Positions 9,301 through 15,711 of a stretch of 40,743 bases of DNA are shown in pieces; position 1 is the first letter of the stretch, and each line of letters starts with the position of its first letter. The notes under the pieces are model-generated. The model saw only the letters and a program-made list of their open reading frames with translations. It was not told where the DNA came from and ran no database searches. Source of the stretch: COE1 sp910588595 (lineage in GTDB: Bacteria; Bacillota; Clostridia; Lachnospirales; Lachnospiraceae); NCBI GenBank assembly GCA_948957135.1, contig CARDBT010000036.1, positions 1 to 40,743 of the forward strand, read 5' to 3'. The translations under genes were made by a program, and so were the position numbers.

Positions 9301-12300
9301 TCACAACAAGGGCTTTCCTTGATGGAAAGGAACCGTCAGAGATACGCCTTCTGTTCGATGAACAGGATAAGATGGTAAATACGCCGCAGTATATGGGGAA
9401 GACTTTTATTGACCTGTTCCGGGAAGCTGTGTCAAAATATCCGGACAATACTGCCGTAAAAGATGAGAACGGTACCATAACATATGCAGAGCTTGATGCA
9501 GTGTCGGAGTATATCGCTGATAAACTGAAGAATAATGGTTTTGGGCGGGAAAATGTTGCCGGAATTTTGTGCGGCAGGACAAGGGAATTTGTGGAGGCGT
9601 ATGTAGGAATCATGAAAGCGGGAGGCGCATATGTTCCCCTTGATCCGGAATACCCGCAGGAGAGAATTGAATATATGCTCTCTGACAGTGGCAGTGAAAA
9701 TCTTCTTGTTATGAGGAAATATGGATCACTGACAGAGGGGTATGACAAAAATGTAATTTATCTTGACGAGATAGAAAAGGACGGACTTGGCTTTACAGGA
9801 AAGGCGGATCTGACGCCGCCGCTTCCGGAGAATCTGGCATATATGATCTACACCTCCGGCTCGACAGGAAAACCAAAGGGCGTCATGCTGGAACACCGCA
9901 ACCTTATGACATTGATTGAGCATACAGTCACCTTTCACAAGACGGTTCCGGAGGATATGTACGGCGAATTTTCTTCTTTCTGCTTTGACGCTTCGGTACA
10001 TGACCTGTTTGTGCCTTTGACGGTGGGAGCTTCCCTTTATATTTTCCCGGAAAGTGTCAGGAAGGATGCTGTCGCTGTCTGCCGTACCTTTGAAAACGAG
10101 CCGATCACGGTAGCGACCATGCCGACGCAGATGGGTGAGCTTGTGGCGGAAACCCTGACAGGGGATTGCACTTTAAGGCTTCTCACCCTGGGAGGTGAAA
10201 AATTTAAGCGCTATTATGACAGGAAGTACATGATGGTAAATGGCTATGGACCTACGGAAAATACCGTTTCGTCCACAGAGTTTGTGGTTGACAGGGATTA
10301 TAAAACGATTCCGATCGGCAAATCACAGCTCAATGTAAGGTGTTATATCGTAGATGAGAACTTAAAGCGTGTACCTGTGGGAGCGCCAGGGGAGCTATGC
10401 GTGGCAGGGCGGCAGGTGGCAAGAGGCTACCATAATCTGCCGGAAAAAACAGCGTCCGTATTTGTGCCAAATCCTTTTGCCACATGCAAGGATGAGGAAA
10501 GGCTGTATCATACAGGCGATATGGTACGTATGAAAGGCGACGGAAATATTGAATACATCGGGCGGATAGATTCACAGATTAAGATCAATGGATTCCGCGT
10601 GGAACTTGGCGAGATCGAGGGGGCACTCCTGAAACGCGACGGCGTCTGTGAGGTGGCGGCAATCCCTGTAGATCAGAGCGGTGTCACATATATTGCGGCT
10701 TACTATACCGGAGCAGAGTACAAGGAGGAGGATTGGAAAGCATTTTTAAGTCCATTGCTTCCGGAATACATGGTACCTGCGTTCTATACACATCTGGACA
10801 AAATGCCGGTTACGCCTGGAGGAAAGATTGATAAGCGTGCTCTGCCGGCGCCTGCCATTACGGAAGAGCGCACCGATTATGCCGCACCTCAGACGGGAGC
10901 GCAGATAAAACTGTGTAAGTTGTTTGAGAAGGCATTAGGGCGGGAAAAGGTAGGGATCGATGATGATTTCTTTGCAATTGGCGGAACTTCCCTTGCTGCT
11001 TCCAAGGTTGCAGTAATGTGCCTGAATGAGAAGATTCCTCTGGTATATGCAGATATTTTCAAATATCCTACAGTGCGCGCGCTTGCCAGGGCAGTATATG
11101 GCGATGAGGTGCAGAAGGAAAATACAGATGAATTTGCAAATTATTCCTACAATGCGATTGATACGCTGATTGCTGCAAATAACAGGAGGAATGTTGACCG
11201 CGTGGAGAAAAAGGAGCTGGGCGATATCCTGATCACAGGTGCAACAGGTTTCCTGGGGATTCACGTGTTAAAAGAATTTCTTGACAATTACGATGGCAGG
11301 GCGTATTGTATGGTGCGCAAAGGCAGATATGAGTCAAATGACCGGCGTCTGATGAATATGCTGATGTATTATTTTGACTTGCCATATACGGAACTGTTTG
11401 GTGACAGGATCATCTGTATTGACAGTGACATAACGGACAAGGAAGCGGTAGACAGGTTAAAAGACGTACCTTTTACCACATTGATCAACTGCGCTGCCTG
11501 CGTCAAACACTTTGCGGCGGGTGAGATGTTAGAAAAGATCAATGTAACAGGTGTCAAAAATCTGATAGATCTCTGCTCATCAGCAAATAGAAGGCTGATA
11601 CAGATTTCAACCATATCAGTAGGCGGCGAGGGTATGGACGGCATGCCGCCGATGGATCGGAAACTTGCTGAAAATGATCTGTATTTTGGTCAGAGGATTG
11701 TCAATGAGTATATACGCACGAAGTTCCTTGCAGAACGTGCCGTGCTGGAAGCGGCCGCAGAAGGTCTTGACGCAAAAGTGATCCGTGTCGGTAATCTTAT
11801 GAGCCGCCACAGAGATGGGGAGTTTCAGATTAACTTTATCACGAATGGTTTTCTAAGGAGTTTGCGCGGGTACGCTGCAGTTGGCGCATTTCCAATGGAT
11901 AGCATGAATGAAGGCGCTGAATTCTCTCCGATTGATGAAACAGCGGCAGCAGTACTCTGTCTTGCGGGAACAGACAGCAGGTTTACGGTATTCCATGCCT
12001 GCAACAACCACAGGATTTTTATGAGTGATGTGATATATGAAATGCGTGAGAGGGGCTTTGACATTAAAATCATGCCTGGAGATCGATTCATTGAGACGGT
12101 CAATGCGTATGCGGCAGAACATGAAACAAGTGATGCGGTATCGGGGCTTATCGCTTATACTTCCCATGATGATGAGGAACTCTACACGATTGATTATGAC
12201 AATGCCTTTACAACCGAAGTGCTCTACCGTTTGGGATTCAAATGGAATATAACGGATAACAGATATCTTGCAAAGGCAATCGAAGCGTTGGAGGGACTGA

Positions 12301-12335
12301 ATTTTTTTGAAGATGGATTTTCGAATAAGCTTTGA
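3348..12335 (+). CDS. three-module NRPS with terminal reductase (A-T-C-A-T-C-A-T-R)
   Basis: 2995 residues. The GTG start overlaps the exporter's TGA and follows AGGAGG (about 3334-3339). Domains in order: A1 about 10-505 (YTSGSTGKPKG near 165, NGYGPTE near 310); T1, carrier Ser547 (AGLTSLGA); C2 with HHIMADG 719-725; A2 with its P-loop near 1170; T2 Ser1551 (AGLTSISA); C3 with HHLIADG 1720-1726; A3 with its P-loop near 2170; T3 Ser2548 (GGTSL); and an NAD(P)H-dependent thioester reductase about 2620-2995 (TGATGFLG 2630-2637, Y2788-x3-K2792). There is no epimerase, no thioesterase and no starter C domain, so an unacylated tripeptide should be released as an aldehyde, or an alcohol after further reduction. 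Hand-read ten-residue A codes are DVMTDGGISK, DAMFSGVVYK and DAHTTGGVSK. Only the second resembles known codes, those of branched aliphatic residues. No phosphopantetheinyl transferase lies in the window. Confidence 0.95.
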   Translation: MKKVNDTIYEIDFESVVSMFEKQVEMHPDKTAVISGSERKTYGELNADANRVADALIKNGVEAETIVAVLLERGIKVYTATQGILKAGGAFTCISAEYPRERVRYILEDSGAKWIITDEKTKNQFSDLWETLACTPLIIDEILQGKNTQNPNREIHEKDLCYVIYTSGSTGKPKGVMIEQGNLSNFVNANPKNHETLGFTEKASVVLALAAITFDVSIMEEFIPLTNGMTVVIATEEEIHNLDLLADTILQHGVDSVTTTPSFVSVMMEIPKMREALKQVRSYDLGAEAFQGGLYDKICAVNPEAYIMNGYGPTETTISCTMKVITSGENITIGIPNANVLVYIIDENNKEVPDGQVGELLICGKGVGRGYRNLPEKTAEVFIEYRGMRGYKSGDLALINAEGEIEFHGRKDNQVKLRGFRIELGEVEEVILSHADVLNAVAVVMDEQLCVYYTATKEIEPQELSDFAAESLAYYMVPDILIQLEEMPLTANHKIDKRSLPKLILKQGDYEVPKNKMQQKIFDIVASVTNNSSFGINTPFYRAGLTSLGAMKLNVLLAEGFGIAIKTSDITQYNTVVRMEEFIRNAEAPDAMEIRSVYPLTGSQKGIFAECAKNPETTIYNIPFLFTLDNSIEEEKLADAAARTIQAHSYMTARFGISEDGEMVQKPFSEDFVPEIIRTTDSAFDRNDLVKPFQLEGGRLFRITIYLTETKKYLFVDFHHIMADGNSYDIFFRDLNRAYMGEELAKEDYTGFDAAVSEEYAVKRGGYKKAALYYDNIFQGIEIESLPIYDKKGDMPEKGLAEYKMSVSAEAALQFCERMGITPNTLFTGVFGILMSRWSNAKESLFATIYNGRNDSRLENTICMLVRTLPVYCKFDDKTTVTSYMVSLQEQLMNSMANDIFPFSDIAAKYGITSDLIFAYQAELTDDYPMGNTVAVGEDLSLGLPKEPLLLQVRLYDGAYYLTAEYRSDLYLEETVQNIMDSYNAAFKSIFGCRNVSDVTILSEQQEKMLDSFNETEVSYDVSKTVVDMFEAAAAQYPDNTAVVYEEVRYTYSEVEKITRNLAGDLIRRGLTAGDVAAVLIPRCEYMAICSMGVARSGCACQPLDHTYPQDRLLFMLEDSGAKLLITTQKMRELVSDYTGQILYLDEIPDLPEYVEKLPSPKPEDLFTLLYTSGSTGVPKGCMIEYGNITAFCTWYHRQYEFDSSARLAAYASYGFDASMMDIFTSLTAGAQLNIIAEEIRLDLLALCDYFEENQLTHSFMTTQVGRQFAMEIKSKTLRHLSTGGEKLVPLNPPEGIRFYNVYGPTECTVYTTIFEMDRYYDDIPIGKPLDNLKLYIVDDKGHRLPAGASGELLVSGRQVSRGYLNRPEKTKEVYAKNPYTDQEGYERMYHTGDVVRYLNDGNISFVGRRDSQVKIRGFRIELTEVEEVIRRFPGIKDATVAAFDEEGGGKYIAAYVVSDEQIDTGKLNAFIMETKPPYMVPAVTMQIDRIPLNQNQKVNRRALPKPQKAVEEMIPPKNEMQQRICDCIAEAIGHREFGITTDIQLAGLTSISAIKLNVLLAKNFDVAIKTNDIRENPTVVQLERFLLGAEKSKVHEVREVYPLTNAQAGIFVDCTANMGTTVYNIPYLFRLSPRIDLIRLKEAVEQTVEVHPYLKVQLFMDEDGEIRQRRNDHLEYTTEIIDGMDREKLVRPFPLFQEPLFRFEIHRTHEGSYLFLDVHHLIADGTSLSVILSDIDRAYQGEKLTAETYTAYDAALDNERAIQGEKYKKAEEFYASVLKDCSSDTSLYPDKNGEAPGIGNLRRKSDVISREAVQAICEKYGITENVFFTGIFGAALARYHFASKSVFTTIYHGRNDSRLSETIGMFVKTLPVVCDTTKNTQDYFVTIKNQLMGMMDHDIYPFQEISRNFHIKPDTMFVYQGGNFAFTKICGEDAEEIPLGLNAAKEPISLMMSIENGEYIYELEYRSDLFEKETAAYLIENLEITTRAFLDGKEPSEIRLLFDEQDKMVNTPQYMGKTFIDLFREAVSKYPDNTAVKDENGTITYAELDAVSEYIADKLKNNGFGRENVAGILCGRTREFVEAYVGIMKAGGAYVPLDPEYPQERIEYMLSDSGSENLLVMRKYGSLTEGYDKNVIYLDEIEKDGLGFTGKADLTPPLPENLAYMIYTSGSTGKPKGVMLEHRNLMTLIEHTVTFHKTVPEDMYGEFSSFCFDASVHDLFVPLTVGASLYIFPESVRKDAVAVCRTFENEPITVATMPTQMGELVAETLTGDCTLRLLTLGGEKFKRYYDRKYMMVNGYGPTENTVSSTEFVVDRDYKTIPIGKSQLNVRCYIVDENLKRVPVGAPGELCVAGRQVARGYHNLPEKTASVFVPNPFATCKDEERLYHTGDMVRMKGDGNIEYIGRIDSQIKINGFRVELGEIEGALLKRDGVCEVAAIPVDQSGVTYIAAYYTGAEYKEEDWKAFLSPLLPEYMVPAFYTHLDKMPVTPGGKIDKRALPAPAITEERTDYAAPQTGAQIKLCKLFEKALGREKVGIDDDFFAIGGTSLAASKVAVMCLNEKIPLVYADIFKYPTVRALARAVYGDEVQKENTDEFANYSYNAIDTLIAANNRRNVDRVEKKELGDILITGATGFLGIHVLKEFLDNYDGRAYCMVRKGRYESNDRRLMNMLMYYFDLPYTELFGDRIICIDSDITDKEAVDRLKDVPFTTLINCAACVKHFAAGEMLEKINVTGVKNLIDLCSSANRRLIQISTISVGGEGMDGMPPMDRKLAENDLYFGQRIVNEYIRTKFLAERAVLEAAAEGLDAKVIRVGNLMSRHRDGEFQINFITNGFLRSLRGYAAVGAFPMDSMNEGAEFSPIDETAAAVLCLAGTDSRFTVFHACNNHRIFMSDVIYEMRERGFDIKIMPGDRFIETVNAYAAEHETSDAVSGLIAYTSHDDEELYTIDYDNAFTTEVLYRLGFKWNITDNRYLAKAIEALEGLNFFEDGFSNKL

Positions 12336-12377
12336 TACTGTGAAAATTTTATGCTGATTTTTATGGAGGAGACAAAA

Positions 12378-12680
12378 GTGACGATTACAAAAACGATGGA
12401 AAATAACAAAGCCATTGTCGCGGTCGAGGGATGGCTGGACACAAATTCATCACCGGAGCTGGGCAGGGAGATTGAGGCGCTTTCTGATATAGAGAGCCTG
12501 ATACTTGATTTTGACAAACTGGAATACATTGCATCGGCGGGGCTTCGTATAGTTATATTGGCATATAAGAAACTTAAAAGTATGAATGGAGAGTTTTCCA
12601 TAATCAATGTGAGCAGCGAAGTGATGGATGTATTTAAGCTTACTGGATTTGACCAGAATTTTGATATACAGACAAAATAA
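12378..12680 (+). CDS. STAS-domain anti-anti-sigma factor (RsbV/SpoIIAA-like)
   Basis: The GTG at 12378 is the best start because GGAGGA (12365-12370) lies seven bases upstream; an ATG at 12351 would put that site inside the gene. The 100-residue product is a single STAS domain with the signature YIASAGLR, in which Ser53 is the predicted phosphorylation site. In partner-switching systems an RsbW-type kinase phosphorylates this Ser, and the unphosphorylated STAS protein sequesters the kinase. It lies 42 bases after the NRPS stop and so probably belongs to the same operon. No sigma factor is nearby. Its usual partner is only a fragment (12680-12859), so the intact GHKL domain on the MATE exporter is the most attractive partner here (inference). 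Confidence 0.85.
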   Translation: MTITKTMENNKAIVAVEGWLDTNSSPELGREIEALSDIESLILDFDKLEYIASAGLRIVILAYKKLKSMNGEFSIINVSSEVMDVFKLTGFDQNFDIQTK

Positions 12681-12859
12681 TGGACAACAATGGTATTCCG
12701 TATGACCCGCTTGCAAAAGTTGATCCCGACATCACACACTCTCTGGAGGAACGCGATGTCGGTGGGGTGGGCATTTATATGGTGAAAAAGACAATGGATG
12801 ACATTTCATATGAATACAAGGACGGACAAAATATTCTGCGGATAAAAAAGAAGTTTTAG
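12680..12859 (+). pseudogene. truncated RsbW-like anti-sigma factor kinase (C-terminal part)
   Basis: A 59-codon frame whose ATG overlaps the STAS stop (TAATG). It starts inside the G1 box (DNNGIPYDPL), continues through a G2 box (ERDVGGVGIYMVKKTMDD) and ends with the final strand (NILRIKKKF). This is the normal C-terminal part of an RsbW-type GHKL kinase, but about the first 75-80 residues, including the N-box Glu/Asn needed for ATP and Mg binding, are missing. It appears to be the remains of a full gene that followed STAS, cut by an internal deletion. A short expressed peptide cannot be excluded because the overlap could still be translated, but kinase activity is not expected. Confidence 0.8.
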
Positions 12860-12872
12860 GAAGTATCAGTGA

Positions 12873-13184
12873 ATGGTTTTTTATAGAAGTTATATTTTTC
12901 GATTGCTTCTACCAAAACAGATTGCTGCTGATATTGAAGCTGCACACGTTGATTGTGTGATAGTAAAGGACTTATCCAGATTTGGACGGGATTGTATTGA
13001 AGCCGGGCGGTTGATTCAGAAAACCTTCCCGGCTTTTTCTGTGCACTTCATTGCATCGAACGACAACTTTGATTCGCTGACAGCGGATTTTAATGAGAAA
13101 ACGCTGGTGCTGCCGGTAAAGAACTTTATCAACGATGCAGGGTGTGCGCTGATCCGTCATAAATTATTTAATGGCAGTCTCTGA
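12873..13184 (+). pseudogene. large serine recombinase fragment
   Basis: The 103-codon frame contains CVIVKDLSRFGRD, then IEAGRLIQKTFPAF, FIASNDNFDSL and LPVKNFIND. These are successive blocks of the catalytic domain of large serine recombinases of the TnpX/TndX type found in clostridial mobilizable transposons. The N-terminal block with the catalytic Ser is absent, as are the zinc-ribbon and DNA-binding parts that normally make these proteins over 450 residues. It therefore cannot recombine DNA. It directly follows the truncated kinase gene and sits where base composition changes, so it is probably a scar of the event that brought in or trimmed the NRPS island. Confidence 0.8.
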
Positions 13185-13253
13185 GGCATAGGACAATCTG
13201 ACAGATGAATATGATAGAATTAATGAGCAAAGGTTATGAGGAACGCGAATAAT

Positions 13254-14393
13254 ATGCAGATATATGTGGTCAGAGAAGGGGACAGTTTAGACAGGATCGC
13301 GGCGGCATTTGGAGCCAGCGCGGAGGAGATCGCTTACGACAATCAGATTTCAGCGCCTTATCCGCTGGCTGTCGGGCAGGCATTGCTGATTCGGAGTGGA
13401 GGGAATGCAAAGCAGAAACGGAGGGTGCATGTCAACGGTTATGCGTATCCTTATATACAGGAGTCGGTGTTATCCGAGACATTGCCCTATCTGACGAACA
13501 TTTCTGTCTTTTCGTATGGTTTTACTACAAGCGGCAGTCTTGTGCCTCCCCAGACAGATGACAACTGGCTGATTGATGCGGCGTGGAAACAGGGAACGCC
13601 GCCTGTCCTGGTACTGACGCCGTTTGACCAGACAGGAATGTTCAACAATTATCTGATCAGTGAGATCACCCACAATATGGCAGCGCAGCAGAACCTGATC
13701 GATCAGATGTTTTTGACAATGGAGGAGAAGGGATTTGTCGGTATCGATCTCGATTTTGAATATATTTTGCCGCAGGACAGGGTGGCGTATGCCGATTTTG
13801 TTGCAAACGTCAGAGAACAGGCGACGCCCAAAGGGTATTTTGTCTCGGTGGCGCTCGCGCCCAAAACATCGGCAGAGCAGAGGGGGCTCTTGTATGAAGG
13901 GAAAGATTACAGGCTTCTTGGCGCGGCGGCGGACAGCGTGCTGCTGATGACCTATGAGTGGGGGTACACGTATGGTCCGCCGATGGCAGTGGCGCCGATC
14001 AACAAAGTGCGGGAGGTTGTAGAGTACGCGGTGACAGAGATTCCGAGAGAGAAAATAGATCTTGGGATTCCCAATTATGGATATGACTGGACGCTGCCTT
14101 TTGTCCAGGGTACTTCCAGAGCGCGGTCGATCGGCAATGCGCAGGCGGTGCGGATCGCGATCGAGAACGATGCCAGAATAGAGTTTGACCAGATCGCTAT
14201 GTCCCCGTTTTTTCATTATGAAAGAGACGGGGTACAGCATGAGGTATGGTTTGAGGATGTGCGGAGTATGCGGGAAAAATTCAGTCTGGTCACAGAGTAT
14301 GATCTGAGGGGAATGGGGTATTGGCAGATCATGAAGCTGTTCCGCGCTAACTGGCTGCTGCTCGACGATACTTTTGAAATCAGCAAAATGTAA
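13254..14393 (+). CDS. LysM plus GH18 glycosidase (SleL/YaaH-like)
   Basis: About 379 residues. A LysM domain occupies about residues 2-45 (IYVVREGDSL ... VGQALLIRSG) and binds peptidoglycan; the rest is a GH18 barrel with the active-site motif GIDLDFEYI, where Glu169 is the expected proton donor. Relatives such as SleL/YaaH are N-acetylglucosaminidases that cut spore cortex fragments during germination; others remodel vegetative wall. I chose the ATG at 13254 because family members usually begin M-x-IYVV and GAGGA lies 11 bases upstream; an ATG at 13236 adds six residues but has a poorly spaced site. There is no signal peptide, as is common for SleL-type proteins. It is a single gene, with no visible link to the island on its left. 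Confidence 0.85.
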   Translation: MQIYVVREGDSLDRIAAAFGASAEEIAYDNQISAPYPLAVGQALLIRSGGNAKQKRRVHVNGYAYPYIQESVLSETLPYLTNISVFSYGFTTSGSLVPPQTDDNWLIDAAWKQGTPPVLVLTPFDQTGMFNNYLISEITHNMAAQQNLIDQMFLTMEEKGFVGIDLDFEYILPQDRVAYADFVANVREQATPKGYFVSVALAPKTSAEQRGLLYEGKDYRLLGAAADSVLLMTYEWGYTYGPPMAVAPINKVREVVEYAVTEIPREKIDLGIPNYGYDWTLPFVQGTSRARSIGNAQAVRIAIENDARIEFDQIAMSPFFHYERDGVQHEVWFEDVRSMREKFSLVTEYDLRGMGYWQIMKLFRANWLLLDDTFEISKM

Positions 14394-14485
14394 GCAAAAA
14401 AATCCATGACTTTCGTAGACTTTTGGCGATATTTAGTGTAAACTAAAAGGAACATGGGGAAAGAGTACGCAATAGATATAAAGGA

Positions 14486-15601
14486 GTGAGTACGCTGGTT
14501 AAGAGAAGATATGTGAGGTCGCGCTCATTAAAAGAGGAAATGGTGATCGACCAGGCGATCGTGGATCGGGCAGGGAGAATACTGATATCAAGAAATACAC
14601 TACTTGATTCTTACCATATCATGTCCCTCATCAAGATGGGCATACCTGGTGTTTATATACGCGAAGGCGAGGAGGACGAGGAGGAGGCTGTAAAGCCGGG
14701 GGATATCGTGATCGCTCCGTCAGTGCAGCGGGAGATAGAGAGGCGGACAGTGAGGGACAGGGCGAAAGTTAACCTGTCCGAGAGTGTGAAGGCGCGTGTG
14801 GCGGAGGGAATACAGTTTCTCTACAATGATACAGTGTCAGAGGGATTTACAACGACCACACGGAGTATCACAGATGATCTGATGAAGGCGATATCGGACA
14901 ATGATGCGATCGCCGTGGATATCAGCGCACTTAAGATCAGCGATGAGTATACGTTCAAGCACAGTGTGGATGTTGCTACGATGGCGATGATCGTCGCGAA
15001 AAAGCATGGTCTGAGTAAACAGGAAGTCTATGAGCTTGGCATTTCCGGGCTGCTCCACGATGTGGGGAAATCAAAGATACCCAATGAAATATTGAATAAA
15101 GCAGGAAAACTAACAGATGACGAGTTTATGATGATGAAGCAGCATTCTCTGTTTGGCTATCAGATCTTAAAGGAAAAGGACGATCTGTCCAATTCGATCA
15201 AACTTGGTGTGCTCCAGCATCATGAGAAGATGAATGCGAAGGGATATCCGATGGGAGTTTCCTCGGAAAAGATTAATTTGTTTGCCCGTATCATATCTGT
15301 TGCGGACATATATGATGCACTCGTTACAGAAAGGCCTTACAAGAAACCGTTTTCCCCGAGGGATGCAGTGGAAATGATCATGTCCCTGACCGAGGAGCTC
15401 GATATCGATGTGATGAGGAGTTTCCTGGAGAGTGTGATACTATATCCGGTTGGGACAGATGTGGAGCTTAGTACCGGAGAGCGTGCGCGGGTGATTGAGA
15501 ACAATTCAAAGTATGTGTTAAGACCAACGGTCATCGGTCTGAAGTCTGGAAAAACCTATGACCTTTCAGAAATTGAGAATGCAAGCATTGTGATTTTATG
15601 A
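14486..15601 (+). CDS. HD-GYP domain protein, probable c-di-GMP phosphodiesterase
   Basis: 371 residues. The N-terminal part (about 1-125) is a DUF3391-like region; the C-terminal part carries the HD motif LLHDVGK (H191-D192), a later HH pair (LQHHEKM) and G253-Y254-P255. HD-GYP proteins hydrolyse cyclic di-GMP with a di- or tri-metal centre, and all expected metal ligands appear present. The start is uncertain: AAGGAG (14481-14486) overlaps the GTG at 14486, whereas an in-frame CTG at 14495 sits eight bases after it and gives the family-like beginning MVKRRYVRS. It faces the PocR hybrid kinase gene across a shared terminator. Together with the EAL protein at 35466 it indicates active c-di-GMP signalling. 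Confidence 0.88.
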   Translation: MSTLVKRRYVRSRSLKEEMVIDQAIVDRAGRILISRNTLLDSYHIMSLIKMGIPGVYIREGEEDEEEAVKPGDIVIAPSVQREIERRTVRDRAKVNLSESVKARVAEGIQFLYNDTVSEGFTTTTRSITDDLMKAISDNDAIAVDISALKISDEYTFKHSVDVATMAMIVAKKHGLSKQEVYELGISGLLHDVGKSKIPNEILNKAGKLTDDEFMMMKQHSLFGYQILKEKDDLSNSIKLGVLQHHEKMNAKGYPMGVSSEKINLFARIISVADIYDALVTERPYKKPFSPRDAVEMIMSLTEELDIDVMRSFLESVILYPVGTDVELSTGERARVIENNSKYVLRPTVIGLKSGKTYDLSEIENASIVIL

Positions 15602-15616
15602 CGCAGCAAAAGACAT

Positions 15617-15650
15617 AAAAAAGAATACCTTTTATGAGGTATTCTTTTTT
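15617..15650. terminator. bidirectional rho-independent terminator
   Basis: A 13-bp perfect stem, AAAAAAGAATACC (15617-15629) with GGTATTCTTTTTT (15638-15650) and an 8-base loop. It has T-runs on either strand, so it can end both the HD-GYP gene (+) and the hybrid kinase operon (-), whose stop is at 15712. Confidence 0.9.
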
Positions 15651-15711
15651 ATGCACACGGGCACCCAGAGGAAGAATGTCAGCAAAAGCTGACGGGCAGG
15701 AAAAGTCGTCC

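Noticed and set aside
13001..13037. 7-bp stem (AGCCGGG/CCCGGCT) followed by TTTTT
   Set aside because: It lies within recombinase-derived codons and has a 20-base loop; probably chance, although it might end the NRPS transcript.
14425..14432. GGCGATAT, close to a SigD -10 box (GCCGATAT), before the HD-GYP gene
   Set aside because: No TAAA-type -35 box at the right distance.
14416..14444. TAGACT, 17 bp, TAAACT as a sigma-A promoter for the HD-GYP gene
   Set aside because: Both boxes match only four of six bases; position is good but evidence is thin.
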